DNA from: Eubacterium sp.
GTDB taxonomy: Bacteria; Bacillota; Clostridia; Oscillospirales; Acutalibacteraceae
Reading direction: 5' to 3'
Length of the DNA: 64,000 nucleotides
NCBI GenBank assembly: GCA_015655975.1
Contig: DVEP01000001.1
Location: 7,671 to 71,670 of the forward strand
Position numbers and translations under genes: made by a program
Notes under the pieces: model-generated
The model's input: only the letters and a program-made list of their open reading frames with translations
What the model was told of the DNA's origin: nothing
Databases searched by the model: none
Shown here: piece by piece, positions 9,787 through 18,008 of the stretch
Layout: each line of letters begins with the position of its first letter
Numbering within the stretch: the stretch's first letter is position 1

Positions 9787-10329
9787 TTATTTCTTACCTG
9801 CTTTACCTTCCTTACGGCGAATATGCTCATCAGCATATTTGATACCCTTGCCCTTGTAAGGTTCAGGAAGTCTTTTCTCACGAATTTGTGCTGCGAATTG
9901 ACCAACCTTTTGTTTGTCGCAACCGCTAACAACGATAGCGTTTGCATTTGGGCAAGCAACTTCTACACCGTCAAGAGGTTCCATAATTACTTGATGAGAG
10001 TAACCGAGGTTCATTACAAGATTTTTACCTTGCATTTGAACACGGTAACCAACGCCGTTTACTTCAAGATTTTTTGTAAAACCATCTGTAACACCTTTAA
10101 CCATATTAGCTATAAGTGAACGGCTAAGACCGTGAAGAGCTCTGTTCTCTTTCTCATCGTTCGGTCTTGTTACTAAAATTTCACTGCCTTCAACGCTGAC
10201 TGTTATGTTTTTGTGAACATTCTGAGTAAGGGTACCCTTAGGTCCTTTAACGGTAACAGTATTTGCGTCGTTTACATTAACTTCAACTCCGGCAGGAATT
10301 ACGATAGGCATTTTGCCGATACGAGACAT
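9787..10329 (-). CDS. rplF: 50S ribosomal protein L6
   Basis: L6 lies near the sarcin-ricin loop and the factor-binding site. The 180-residue protein has two related alpha/beta halves, opens [17 protein letters not shown] and ends with [20 protein letters not shown], the conserved C-terminal signature. Normal length and spacing. Confidence 0.98.
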   Translation of the reverse strand: MSRIGKMPIVIPAGVEVNVNDANTVTVKGPKGTLTQNVHKNITVSVEGSEILVTRPNDEKENRALHGLSRSLIANMVKGVTDGFTKNLEVNGVGYRVQMQGKNLVMNLGYSHQVIMEPLDGVEVACPNANAIVVSGCDKQKVGQFAAQIREKRLPEPYKGKGIKYADEHIRRKEGKAGKK

Positions 10330-10344
10330 TCCAACTGCACCTCC

Positions 10345-10743
10345 TTACCAAATAAATGCTAACACTTCGCCGCCAACATTTTGTTTGCGAGCTTCTTTGT
10401 CAGTCATTACGCCTTTAGATGTGGAAATGATTGCTACACCAAGTCCTCTCATTACTTTAGGCATATCTTCTACATTTGAATATTTACGAAGACCGGGCTT
10501 TGATACTCTGCGAAGACCGGTAATAACCTGAGATTTACCTTCGCCATATTTAAGAGTAACACGGATAACGCCTTGTTTACCGTCTTCAATTACTTTGTAT
10601 CCTTTGATATATCCTTCATCTACAAGAATCTGAGCGATTGCCTTCTTCATGTTAGATGCGGGAATATCTACTGTATCGTGTTTTGCAGAATTTGCATTGC
10701 GAATTCTTGTAAGCATATCTGCAATAGGGTCTGTTATATGCAT
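10345..10743 (-). CDS. rpsH: 30S ribosomal protein S8
   Basis: S8 binds the central domain of 16S rRNA and, in E. coli, represses the spc operon at the rplE site. The 132-residue protein opens [17 protein letters not shown] and ends GGEVLAFIW, both typical. It lies between rpsN and rplF. Whether it autoregulates here was not evident. Confidence 0.98.
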   Translation of the reverse strand: MHITDPIADMLTRIRNANSAKHDTVDIPASNMKKAIAQILVDEGYIKGYKVIEDGKQGVIRVTLKYGEGKSQVITGLRRVSKPGLRKYSNVEDMPKVMRGLGVAIISTSKGVMTDKEARKQNVGGEVLAFIW

Positions 10744-10782
10744 TGATATTTCCTCCTTTATAAATTAGCAACTGCCTGATTC

Positions 10783-10968
10783 TTACCAGGATGATTTTTT
10801 AACACCCGGAATTTCGCCTTTGTGAGCGAGTTCACGGAAGCAAATGCGACATACACCGTACTTACGAAGATAAGCATGAGGTCTACCGCAGATTTTGCAT
10901 CTGTTATAAGCTCTTGTTGAATACTTAGCAGGTCTTTGCTGCTTTACTTTCATAGATGTTTTAGCCAC
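10783..10968 (-). CDS. rpsN: 30S ribosomal protein S14, short zinc-binding type
   Basis: The 61-residue length and two CxxC pairs (C24/C27 and C40/C43) identify the zinc-dependent short type (RpsN type Z). It binds the 3' domain of 16S rRNA in the small-subunit head. It lies between rplE and rpsH. Confidence 0.98.
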   Translation of the reverse strand: MAKTSMKVKQQRPAKYSTRAYNRCKICGRPHAYLRKYGVCRICFRELAHKGEIPGVKKSSW

Positions 10969-10980
10969 GATAATCCCTCC

Positions 10981-11523
10981 TTACTTAGCAAACGGTGCGC
11001 CCATGAGAGCTAAAAGTTCACGAGCCTCTTCGTCAGTATTTGCAGTTGTTACAAAACAGATATCCATACCTCTTACGGTATCGATTTTATCATAGTCAAT
11101 CTCAGGGAAAATAAGTTGTTCCTTAATACCCATTGAGTAGTTGCCTCTACCGTCGAATGAATTTGGGTTAATACCTCTAAAGTCACGAACACGAGGAAGA
11201 GCGAGATTGAAAAATCTGTCCATAAATTCGTACATTCTGTCGCCTCTGAGTGTAACTTTAACGCCGATTGGCATACCCTCACGAAGTTTAAAGTTAGCAA
11301 CAGATTTTTTTGCTTTACAAATTACCGGTTTTTGACCTGTAATTTGGTTAAGGTCGTTGACAATAGCGTCAACAACTTTTGAGTTGTCACGAGCTTCGCC
11401 GCAACCAACATTGATAACAATTTTGTCGAACTTCGGGATTTGCATAACAGATTTATACTCGAATTTCTTCATCAATGCCGGAGCTACTTCACTCTTGTAG
11501 GTTTCTTTTAACCTTGCAGCCAT
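10981..11523 (-). CDS. rplE: 50S ribosomal protein L5
   Basis: L5 binds 5S rRNA and forms a bridge to S13. The 180-residue protein contains [18 protein letters not shown] near residues 27-44 and [17 protein letters not shown] near the C-terminus, both conserved. It follows rplX. Confidence 0.98.
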   Translation of the reverse strand: MAARLKETYKSEVAPALMKKFEYKSVMQIPKFDKIVINVGCGEARDNSKVVDAIVNDLNQITGQKPVICKAKKSVANFKLREGMPIGVKVTLRGDRMYEFMDRFFNLALPRVRDFRGINPNSFDGRGNYSMGIKEQLIFPEIDYDKIDTVRGMDICFVTTANTDEEARELLALMGAPFAK

Positions 11524-11543
11524 TTGTTATGTTCCTCCCTTAC

Positions 11544-11858
11544 TTAAAATTCTGCTCCGCATTTTTTACAAATGCGAACACGGTTTTTACCGTCTTTTTT
11601 ATGTCCAACTCTTGTAGCTTCGCCACATTTAGGGCAAACAAGCTGAACTTTAGATGCGTACATAGCAGCTTCAACTTCAATAAGACCGCCTGCTTCACCC
11701 ATTTTTCTCGGCTTAACATGTTTTGTAACAATGTTAGCTTTCTTAACGATGACTTTGTTTTCTGACGGGCTTACTGCGATTACTTCGCCTTTAACGCCTT
11801 TTGATTTACCGCTGAGAACCATAACGGTATCTCCGCTTTTAACATGCATTTTACTCAT
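11544..11858 (-). CDS. rplX: 50S ribosomal protein L24 with a C-terminal zinc ribbon
   Basis: L24 starts large-subunit assembly. The 104-residue protein has the KOW motif near its start (KSGDTVMVLSGKSKGVKGEV). Two CxxC pairs (C75/C78, C97/C100) form a likely zinc ribbon that the Bacillus subtilis protein lacks. It lies between rplN and rplE. Confidence 0.97.
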   Translation of the reverse strand: MSKMHVKSGDTVMVLSGKSKGVKGEVIAVSPSENKVIVKKANIVTKHVKPRKMGEAGGLIEVEAAMYASKVQLVCPKCGEATRVGHKKDGKNRVRICKKCGAEF

Positions 11859-11873
11859 CTGTCGGCACCTCCA

Positions 11874-12242
11874 TTAAAGAACTTCCGGAGCGAGTGAAAG
11901 AATTTTCATGAAATCCTTATCACGCAGCTCTCTTGCTATAGGTCCAAAAATACGGGTACCACGAGGGGTTTTATCCTCTCTGATAATTACGGCAGCATTT
12001 TCATCAAAACGAATATACTGTCCGTCGTCACGACGCACACCTTTAGTTGTACGAACGATGACTGCTTTAACAACTTCGCCCTTTTTAACGATACCGCCGG
12101 GTGCTGCTTTCTTTACAGAGCAAACGATAACATCGCCGATGTTAGCGAACTTTCTGCCTGAACCGCCGAGAACTCTGATGCACAAAAGTTCTTTAGCACC
12201 GGTATTGTCGGCAACTTTAAGACGACTTTCCTGTTGTATCAC
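11874..12242 (-). CDS. rplN: 50S ribosomal protein L14
   Basis: L14 contributes to intersubunit bridges. I chose the GTG at 12240-12242 as start because it is 8 nt from a GGAGG ribosome binding site (12251-12255) and gives the family-standard opening [19 protein letters not shown] and the usual 122 residues. An upstream in-frame ATG would add 11 residues with no family match. It lies between rpsQ and rplX. Confidence 0.97.
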   Translation of the reverse strand: MIQQESRLKVADNTGAKELLCIRVLGGSGRKFANIGDVIVCSVKKAAPGGIVKKGEVVKAVIVRTTKGVRRDDGQYIRFDENAAVIIREDKTPRGTRIFGPIARELRDKDFMKILSLAPEVL

Positions 12243-12327
12243 AGTGTTTTCCTCCTTCGCACTGTCAAATAACACTTTGCGTTATTCGCAGTTATTATTT
12301 TAATATAAAAGCCAGTAATCCGTATGA

Positions 12328-12585
12328 TTATTTAGCCTTTTCTATAATTTCAACTACACGCCATCTCTTATCTTTGCTGAGCGGGCGTGTTTCCATGATG
12401 AGAACTTTGTCGCCTACATGGCACTCGTTATTTTCATCATGAGCTTTGTATCTAACTGTACGGTTAACAATCTTTTTGTAGAGCGGGTGCTGAACTTTGT
12501 CAGCGATTGCAACTACAACTGTTTTGTCCATTTTGTCGCTTGCTACAAGACCAACTCTTGTTTTTCTGAGGTTTCTTTCTTCCAC
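12328..12585 (-). CDS. rpsQ: 30S ribosomal protein S17
   Basis: S17 binds the 5' domain of 16S rRNA. The 85-residue protein has [19 protein letters not shown] near the N-terminus and a C-terminal [15 protein letters not shown], both typical. The 85-nt gap to rplN contains nothing recognisable beyond the rplN ribosome binding site. Confidence 0.98.
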   Translation of the reverse strand: MEERNLRKTRVGLVASDKMDKTVVVAIADKVQHPLYKKIVNRTVRYKAHDENNECHVGDKVLIMETRPLSKDKRWRVVEIIEKAK

Positions 12586-12604
12586 CAGTAGTTACCTCCC
12601 TTTC

Positions 12605-12808
12605 TTAAGAATTGCTGCTTTCAAGTTCGATAGCGCGTTCAACAGTTTTGATTCTTGCGATATCTTTCTTTACAGCTTTAATTCTCATAGGGTTGTCGAG
12701 CTGATTGATAGCAGACTGGAAATTAAGATTGAAAAGTTCTTCTTTGAGTTCTGCAAGTTTTTTTGCGCGTTGCTCTGCAGAAAGAGCTCTGATTTCGCTT
12801 GCTTTCAT
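12605..12808 (-). CDS. rpmC: 50S ribosomal protein L29
   Basis: L29 is a two-helix protein at the tunnel exit that helps dock trigger factor and SRP. The 67-residue protein starts [20 protein letters not shown] and has LFNLNFQSAINQLDNPMRI. Its start codon overlaps the rplP stop by one base, implying translational coupling. Confidence 0.98.
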   Translation of the reverse strand: MKASEIRALSAEQRAKKLAELKEELFNLNFQSAINQLDNPMRIKAVKKDIARIKTVERAIELESSNS

Positions 12809-13230
12809 TACTGCTCGCCTCCCTCTTCTTTTTTAACGAATTTGCATTTTACAGGAAGTTTGTTAGCTGCAAGACGAAGTGCCTCACGAGCTGTTTCTTC
12901 TGTAACACCTGAAAGTTCAAACATTACTCTGCCCGGTTTAACTACTGCTACCCAGTAATCAACGCCGCCTTTACCTTTACCCATACGAGTATCGGCAGGT
13001 CTTGCTGTAATTGGCTTGTCGGGGAAAATTTTAATCCATACTTTACCGCCACGCTTTGTGTAACGAGTCATAGCGATACGAGCAGCCTCGATTTGAGCAG
13101 ATGTAATCCATGCAGGCTCAGTTGACTGAAGACCATACTCACCGTATGTTACTTTGTTTCCTCTTTGTGCAGTACCGGTCATACGACCTCTTTGTTGTTT
13201 ACGGTACTTAACGCGTTTAGGTAAGAGCAT
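12808..13230 (-). CDS. rplP: 50S ribosomal protein L16
   Basis: L16 helps position tRNAs near the peptidyl transferase centre. The 140-residue protein opens [19 protein letters not shown] and contains [20 protein letters not shown], both diagnostic. It overlaps by one base with rpsC upstream and rpmC downstream. Confidence 0.98.
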   Translation of the reverse strand: MLLPKRVKYRKQQRGRMTGTAQRGNKVTYGEYGLQSTEPAWITSAQIEAARIAMTRYTKRGGKVWIKIFPDKPITARPADTRMGKGKGGVDYWVAVVKPGRVMFELSGVTEETAREALRLAANKLPVKCKFVKKEEGGEQ

Positions 13231-13925
13231 TATTTATTTCCTCCTTCCCTGCGTGGAGTTCTTTTTCTTCTGTTGCTGTTGCGTGATTCTCTGAGAACTT
13301 CACCCTGATAAATCCATGTTTTTACACCGATTCTGCCGTATGTTGTTGCAGCTTCTGCAAAACCGTAGTCGATGTCAGCACGGATAGTTTGAAGCGGAAT
13401 AGTGCCTTCTTTGTACATTTCTGTACGAGCGATTTCGGCACCGCCGATTCTTCCTGAAACCTGAACTTTGATACCCTTTGCGCCAAGACGCATTGTTCTG
13501 CCGATAGCTTGTTTAACAGCTCTTCTGAAAGAAACACGTCTTTCAAGTTGCTGAGCTATGCTCTCAGAAACAAGTTGAGCATTGATGTCAGGTTGTTTGA
13601 TTTCAATGATATTGATGAAAACTTCGTTTGCAGGTTTGCCGAGTTTTTTAGCGCAAACTGCTTTGAGTTTTTCAATTTCAGCACCTTGCTTACCGATTAC
13701 CATACCCGGTTTAGCGCAGTGGATGTTAATTCTAACGCGTTTAGCGTCTCTTTCGATTTCGATTTTAGGAACACCCGCACCGTAAAGAGTTTTGAGCAAA
13801 TACTCACGAAGGTTGTGGTCTTCAACAAGAGTATCACCGAAAGCATCTTTTCTTGCGTACCAGCGAGAGTCCCAGTTTTTAATAACACCGATTCTTAATC
13901 CGGTAGGATTAATTTTCTGTCCCAT
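13230..13925 (-). CDS. rpsC: 30S ribosomal protein S3
   Basis: S3 is part of the mRNA entry helicase. The 231-residue protein has the N-terminal KH domain ([10 protein letters not shown] near 78-87) and the C-terminal S3 domain ([22 protein letters not shown] segment). It overlaps rplP by one base and follows rplV. Confidence 0.98.
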   Translation of the reverse strand: MGQKINPTGLRIGVIKNWDSRWYARKDAFGDTLVEDHNLREYLLKTLYGAGVPKIEIERDAKRVRINIHCAKPGMVIGKQGAEIEKLKAVCAKKLGKPANEVFINIIEIKQPDINAQLVSESIAQQLERRVSFRRAVKQAIGRTMRLGAKGIKVQVSGRIGGAEIARTEMYKEGTIPLQTIRADIDYGFAEAATTYGRIGVKTWIYQGEVLRESRNSNRRKRTPRREGGNK

Positions 13926-13944
13926 TTATACTTTTCCTCCTCGC

Positions 13945-14283
13945 TTAATCTTCCATTTCCTTGAGAACAAGGGTAATGTGTGATGTTCTTTTGTTAATTC
14001 TGTATGCTCTGCCCTGAGCTCTGGGTTGAATTCTCTTGAGAATCGGACCCGGTGCAACATGACACTCGCTTACATAAAGTCTTGTTACATCCATGTTGTA
14101 GTTATTCTCGGCATTTGCCATAGCAGATTTGAGAAGTTTCATAAGCGGCTCGGTAGCAGCTTTTGGTGTAAACTTCAAAATTGCCATTGCTTTTTCAGCA
14201 GGTTGATTTCTGATTAAATCAAGAACAATCTGAACCTTACGCGGAGAAATACGAACATAAGTTGCTTTTGCTTTTGCTTCCAT
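13945..14283 (-). CDS. rplV: 50S ribosomal protein L22
   Basis: L22 lines the peptide tunnel constriction with L4. The 112-residue protein shows the opening [19 protein letters not shown] and the tunnel hairpin region [20 protein letters not shown]. It lies between rpsS and rpsC. Confidence 0.98.
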   Translation of the reverse strand: MEAKAKATYVRISPRKVQIVLDLIRNQPAEKAMAILKFTPKAATEPLMKLLKSAMANAENNYNMDVTRLYVSECHVAPGPILKRIQPRAQGRAYRINKRTSHITLVLKEMED

Positions 14284-14301
14284 TTTGCTTTCTCCTTTCG
14301 A

Positions 14302-14574
14302 TTACTTAGATGTCTTTGAGCCTGCGTGGCCTTTGAATGTTCTTGTAGGAGCGAACTCGCCGAGTTTGTGTCCTACCATATCTTCGGTAACATATACCGG
14401 AACATGTTTTCTTCCGTCATGAACTGCGAATGTATGACCAACGAATTCAGGGAAGATTGTTGAACTGCGTGACCAAGTTTTGATAACTTGTTTGTCGCCT
14501 GCTGCGTTGAGAGCGTCAACCTTTTTCATAAGGCTTGCTTCTACATAAGGGCCTTTTTTAGTACTTCTACTCAT
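14302..14574 (-). CDS. rpsS: 30S ribosomal protein S19
   Basis: S19 is in the small-subunit head next to S13. The 90-residue protein has [13 protein letters not shown] near the start and [20 protein letters not shown] in the middle, both conserved. It follows rplB. Confidence 0.98.
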   Translation of the reverse strand: MSRSTKKGPYVEASLMKKVDALNAAGDKQVIKTWSRSSTIFPEFVGHTFAVHDGRKHVPVYVTEDMVGHKLGEFAPTRTFKGHAGSKTSK

Positions 14575-14592
14575 TTAATCTTCTCCTTTCGT

Positions 14593-15426
14593 TTATTTGT
14601 CGTTACGACGACGAACTATCATTTTATTTGACTTTTTCTTCTTGTTACGAGTCTTGTAACCAAGAGCAGGTTTACCCCAAGGTGTGCAAGGACCGGGACG
14701 ACCGATAGGAGATTTACCTTCACCACCGCCGTGAGGGTGGTCATTCGGGTTCATTACAGAACCGCGAACTGTCGGGCGCCAACCCATATTGCGTTTTCTG
14801 CCGGCTTTACCGATTTTAACATTTGAATGTTCTTCGTTGCCTACTGTACCGATTGTTGCCATACATTCCTTAGGAACATTGCGAAGCTCGCCTGAAGGAA
14901 GTCTGAGAAGAGCGTATGGTCCTTCAAGAGCCATAAGCTGTGCGCTGTTGCCTGCCGAACGAGCAAGTTGTGCGCCTTTTCCCGGATAAAGTTCAATATT
15001 GTGAACAACTGTACCAACAGGAATATTTTGAAGAGGAAGAGCGTTACCTGCAACGATGTCTGCGTCAGGGCCTGCAACTACTGTGCTGCCTACTTTGAGA
15101 CCTACAGGTGCTATGATATAGCTTTTAACGCCGTCTTCATATTGAATGAGAGCAATGTGAGCGCTGCGGTTTGGGTCGTATTCGATTGACTTAACTTCAG
15201 CACTTACACCGAATTTATTTCTTTTGAAATCGATTACACGATATTTTCTGCGGTTTCCGCCACCTCTGTGACGAACAGTGATTCTTCCGTAAGAGTTACG
15301 GCCCGAATTCTTGTTGAGAGGCTCAAGCAAGCTTTTTTCGGGAGCAACTTTTGACAAAGAAGAATAGTCAACAACCGACATATTCCTTCTTGCAGGGGTG
15401 GTCGGCTTATATGTTTTAATTGCCAT
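14593..15426 (-). CDS. rplB: 50S ribosomal protein L2
   Basis: L2 is required for subunit association and peptidyl transfer. The 277-residue protein contains the RNA-binding OB/SH3 core and the C-terminal signature [20 protein letters not shown] with the essential histidine. A 93-bp gap with a small hairpin separates it from rplW. Confidence 0.99.
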   Translation of the reverse strand: MAIKTYKPTTPARRNMSVVDYSSLSKVAPEKSLLEPLNKNSGRNSYGRITVRHRGGGNRRKYRVIDFKRNKFGVSAEVKSIEYDPNRSAHIALIQYEDGVKSYIIAPVGLKVGSTVVAGPDADIVAGNALPLQNIPVGTVVHNIELYPGKGAQLARSAGNSAQLMALEGPYALLRLPSGELRNVPKECMATIGTVGNEEHSNVKIGKAGRKRNMGWRPTVRGSVMNPNDHPHGGGEGKSPIGRPGPCTPWGKPALGYKTRNKKKKSNKMIVRRRNDK

Positions 15427-15453
15427 TTATTTCACTCCTCCAGATAACTTTGC

Positions 15454-15471
15454 GAAAGGATGGCTCCTTTC
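15454..15471 (-). other. Small hairpin in the rplW-rplB gap
   Basis: A 7-bp inverted repeat (GAAAGGA / TCCTTTC) with a 4-nt loop lies 28 nt before the rplB start codon on the minus strand. There is no T-run, so it is not a terminator. It sits in the largest gap between rplC and secY and could affect rplB translation. Confidence 0.4.
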
Positions 15472-15519
15472 ATACTTCATCATCTGATTTTTTGATTTCG
15501 CTTAAGTTTATTTGGTCTG

Positions 15520-15816
15520 TTACATCATGTTGCTGAAGAACTCAATTTCTTTTGAATCTTCAGTAAGAGTTACAACAGCTTTTTTCCAAGAAGGTGTATA
15601 TCCGCTGTTCATACCCTGACGACGCATACGGCCGCGTACATTGAGTGTGTTTACCTTTGCAACTTTTGTGCCCGGGAAAAGTTCCTCAACTGCTTTTGCG
15701 ATTTCAATCTTGTTTGCGTCTTTAGCAACTTTAAAAGTGTATTTTTTAGCCATGATTCCCATCATTGATTCTTCAGTAACGATAGGCTTGAGGATGATGT
15801 CCTGTGAAGTTTTCAT
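15520..15816 (-). CDS. rplW: 50S ribosomal protein L23
   Basis: L23 at the tunnel exit docks trigger factor and SRP. The 98-residue protein has DIILKPIVTEESM near its start and KVNTLNVRGRMRR, which follow the family pattern. Its start overlaps the rplD stop by one base. Confidence 0.97.
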   Translation of the reverse strand: MKTSQDIILKPIVTEESMMGIMAKKYTFKVAKDANKIEIAKAVEELFPGTKVAKVNTLNVRGRMRRQGMNSGYTPSWKKAVVTLTEDSKEIEFFSNMM

Positions 15817-16439
15817 TAAGCATATACCTCCTCAATTTTCTTTGCAGCGTCCTTAAGTACGATAAGGCTGTTGCAATTGAGAATGTCATAAACCGAAAGT
15901 GTGTTTACAGTAACAACTTTAACACCTTTAATGTTACGAGCACTCTTGAATATTACATCATTGTTCTCAGGAAGAACGATGAGTGATTTCTTACCTGTTT
16001 TAAGTTTAGCAAGCATTTCAACAACTGCTTTAGTTTTGATTTCTGCAAGTTCAACTTTGTTTACGATGAGCATTTCATCGTCAAGTACCTTTGAAGAAAG
16101 AGCTGACTTGAGAGCAAGTCTCTTAACTTTCTTGTTGATACCTACTGTATATTTTCTTGGCTTAGGACCAAGAGCAATACCGCCGTGAATCCACTGTGGA
16201 GCTCTGATAGAACCCTGACGAGCACGACCTGTACCTTTTTGTCTCCAAGGTTTGATACCACCGCCGGAAACTTCTGCACGGGTAAGAGTGGATTGTGTGC
16301 CCTGGCGTTGATTTGCAAGGTAACTTACTACTGCAAGATGCATTGCATATTTGTTTGGTTCAATACCAAAAATTGAATCTGAAAGGTCCATCTTTGATGT
16401 CTTTCTGCCTTCCTGATTGTAAACCTGTACTTGTGGCAT
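15816..16439 (-). CDS. rplD: 50S ribosomal protein L4
   Basis: L4 reaches into the peptide tunnel and, in E. coli, autoregulates the S10 operon through the rpsJ leader. The 207-residue protein contains the tunnel loop PWRQKGTGRARQGSIRAP near residues 65-82. It lies between rplC and rplW. Autoregulation here is a hypothesis linked to the structured leader upstream of rpsJ. Confidence 0.98.
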   Translation of the reverse strand: MPQVQVYNQEGRKTSKMDLSDSIFGIEPNKYAMHLAVVSYLANQRQGTQSTLTRAEVSGGGIKPWRQKGTGRARQGSIRAPQWIHGGIALGPKPRKYTVGINKKVKRLALKSALSSKVLDDEMLIVNKVELAEIKTKAVVEMLAKLKTGKKSLIVLPENNDVIFKSARNIKGVKVVTVNTLSVYDILNCNSLIVLKDAAKKIEEVYA

Positions 16440-16456
16440 TCTAATCTCTCCTTCCC

Positions 16457-17089
16457 TTACGCTTTAATTGAATCTGCAATTACTACGATGCCCTTTTTAG
16501 GACCGGGGATAGCACCCTTAATTGCGATAAGGTTGTTTTCAGTATCTACTTTAACAACTTCAAGATTTTGGATTGTTACTTTTTCGTGGCCTAAATGACC
16601 CGGCATTTTCTTGCCTTTGAATACACGAGAAGGTGATGAACAAGCGCCGAGTGAACCCTGTCTTCTTGCATTAGGACCTGTACCGTGACTCTCTCTGTGT
16701 CTGTGGAAATTCCAGCGCTTGATTGTGCCGGCTGTTCCCTTACCTTTTGTAAGACCGCTTACATCTACTTTTTCGCCGACTTCAAAAATGTCTGCTTTGA
16801 TGATGTCGCCTACATTCAACTCGTCGATGCTTTCAAGACGGAACTCTTTAAGAGTTTTCTTAGGAGCAACATCTGCTTTAGCGAAATGGCCTTTCATTGG
16901 TTTGTTGACTCTTGATACTTTAACATCGCCGAAGCCTACCTGAACTGCTTCGTAGCCGTCGTTTTCAGTTGTTTTCTTTTGAACAACTGTGCAAGGGCCT
17001 GCTTCAACAACTGTTACAGGAACTACTTTTCCTGTTTCGGTGAAAATCTGAGTCATGCCGATTTTCTTTCCGATGATTCCTTTTTTCAT
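16457..17089 (-). CDS. rplC: 50S ribosomal protein L3
   Basis: L3 is an early assembly protein near the peptidyl transferase centre. The 210-residue protein opens [16 protein letters not shown] and has the loop [19 protein letters not shown] that reaches the A site. The gap to rpsJ (17090-17155) contains two overlapping inverted repeats. Confidence 0.98.
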   Translation of the reverse strand: MKKGIIGKKIGMTQIFTETGKVVPVTVVEAGPCTVVQKKTTENDGYEAVQVGFGDVKVSRVNKPMKGHFAKADVAPKKTLKEFRLESIDELNVGDIIKADIFEVGEKVDVSGLTKGKGTAGTIKRWNFHRHRESHGTGPNARRQGSLGACSSPSRVFKGKKMPGHLGHEKVTIQNLEVVKVDTENNLIAIKGAIPGPKKGIVVIADSIKA

Positions 17090-17111
17090 TTTCTTTCCTC
17101 CTTGGTTATTG

Positions 17112-17144
17112 GTTGGCGTTTGCCAACTTGACCTCTCGCAAGTT
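17112..17144 (-). promoter_or_regulatory. Two mutually exclusive hairpins between rpsJ and rplC
   Basis: One 6-bp hairpin pairs 17112-17117 with 17122-17127 (GTTGGC/GCCAAC). A second pairs 17125-17130 with 17139-17144 (AACTTG/CAAGTT). They share three bases, so only one can form fully at a time. They sit about 20 nt upstream of the rplC start codon. A regulatory role is inferred only. Confidence 0.35.
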
Positions 17145-17155
17145 CTTTACGGAAA

Positions 17156-17470
17156 TTAGAGTTTAATTTCTACATCTACACCTGCGGGGAGCTCAAGGTT
17201 TGTCAGAGCTTCAACAGTTTTGTTTGAAGGTCTGAGAATGTCAATGAGTCTTTTGTGAGTTCTTTGTTCGAACTGCTCACGGCTGTCTTTGTATTTGTGG
17301 ACAGCACGAAGAATCGTTACAACTTCTTTTTCTGTCGGAAGCGGAATAGGACCGCTAACCTGAGCGCCTGTGCGCTTTGCTGTTTCAACGATTTTTTCTG
17401 CCGCTTGGTCTACAACGCTGTGGTCGTAGCCTTTGAGGCGGATACGGATTTTAACCTTGCTTGCTGACAT
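17156..17470 (-). CDS. rpsJ: 30S ribosomal protein S10
   Basis: S10 is in the small-subunit head and also joins the NusB antitermination complex. I start it at the ATG at 17468-17470, 8 nt after a GGAGG site (17479-17483). An ATG 15 nt further upstream overlaps that site and adds residues absent from the family. The resulting 104-residue protein contains [20 protein letters not shown] and ends [13 protein letters not shown]. It is the first gene of the operon. Confidence 0.97.
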   Translation of the reverse strand: MSASKVKIRIRLKGYDHSVVDQAAEKIVETAKRTGAQVSGPIPLPTEKEVVTILRAVHKYKDSREQFEQRTHKRLIDILRPSNKTVEALTNLELPAGVDVEIKL

Positions 17471-17474
17471 GTTA

Positions 17475-17753
17475 TTTTCCTCCATGAAAAATTTGGTCGG
17501 CGAGCATTATTGAAGATTTAAACACGGTACCTGGTGTTTCCACCCTGCTGTTTTAAAAACCGAATGAAAAATTCCATTCGGGCATAGTAACACCTTGGTT
17601 TTCTGCAAAAGTTCGCAAGTCAATTACAGAAATGTGTCTTCAATATTATCGCCCGAGTTAAACACGAACATACTCCGCCGAAATTACCGTCCGGGTTAAG
17701 ACGCAACCTCCGGTTTCATCGCATTTATTTACTGCGTTTATTATTAACGCACT
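17475..17753 (-). promoter_or_regulatory. Structured 5' leader of the S10 operon
   Basis: About 280 nt separate the predicted transcription start from rpsJ. The leader holds a TGCGTT/AACGCA hairpin near its 5' end and two similar CCGRGTTAA elements. Near its 3' end are a terminator-like hairpin (17555-17581) and a GGTG-GAAA-CACC tetraloop hairpin (17534-17545). A long-range pairing GGTGTT/AACACC (17589-17594 with 17533-17538) encloses the terminator and competes with the tetraloop stem. This suggests attenuation, perhaps by a ribosomal protein such as L4 or S10; the ligand is not known from sequence. Confidence 0.55.
17555..17581 (-). terminator. Terminator-like hairpin inside the S10 leader (attenuator candidate)
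   Basis: A 7-bp stem CCGAATG/CATTCGG (17575-17581 with 17560-17566) with an 8-nt loop is followed by five T on the minus strand. It lies between promoter and rpsJ, so it can only act as a conditional terminator. Confidence 0.6.
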
Positions 17754-17759
17754 TCGCAA

Positions 17760-17788
17760 ATTATAATATATAGAACAGCCAATGTCAA
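17760..17788 (-). promoter_or_regulatory. Consensus sigma-A promoter of the S10-spc-alpha operon
   Basis: On the minus strand the sequence is TTGACA-N17-TATAAT, identical to the sigma-A consensus, with an A/T-rich stretch upstream. It lies about 290 nt before rpsJ. Confidence 0.9.
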
Positions 17789-17850
17789 GTGATTTTTACA
17801 AAAAATTTTCCTGTTTTTCTTTTGTGCAAAATATACTAACGGCATATATC

Positions 17851-17874
17851 AAATTCGTTAAAAACAACGAATTT
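17851..17874. other. Perfect 9-bp hairpin between spoIVB and the S10 promoter
   Basis: AAATTCGTT (17851-17859) pairs with AACGAATTT (17866-17874) around a 6-nt A-rich loop. A short T-run follows on the plus strand. It may reinforce insulation of the S10 promoter from spoIVB, but no gene on the plus strand ends here. Confidence 0.4.
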
Positions 17875-17897
17875 CATTTTTACAGATGATGTAAAAA

Positions 17898-17930
17898 ACA
17901 AAAAGCACACCACAATATATAGTGGTATGC
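17898..17930 (-). terminator. Terminator of spoIVB
   Basis: A 9-bp stem with one G-T pair (17905-17913 with 17922-17930) and an 8-nt loop is followed by five T, a G and six more T on the minus strand. Confidence 0.8.
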
Positions 17931-18008
17931 TCTTAAACATATAACAATTTAATTTTTCATTTCAAATTGTAAACAATTTGTGAACTTTATCAATTTTGAA
18001 AATTTTAC

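Noticed and set aside
15423..15480. A 17-codon reading frame between rplW and rplB ending on the rplB start
   Set aside because: It has no ribosome binding site and no recognisable product. The hairpin in the same place is the better explanation.
17521..17546. AGGGTGG followed by GGTACCGTG in the S10 leader resembles the T-box consensus
   Set aside because: A T-box needs this element 5' of and overlapping the terminator, plus a stem I with specifier loop. Here the terminator hairpin is upstream and the two halves are split by a tetraloop hairpin.
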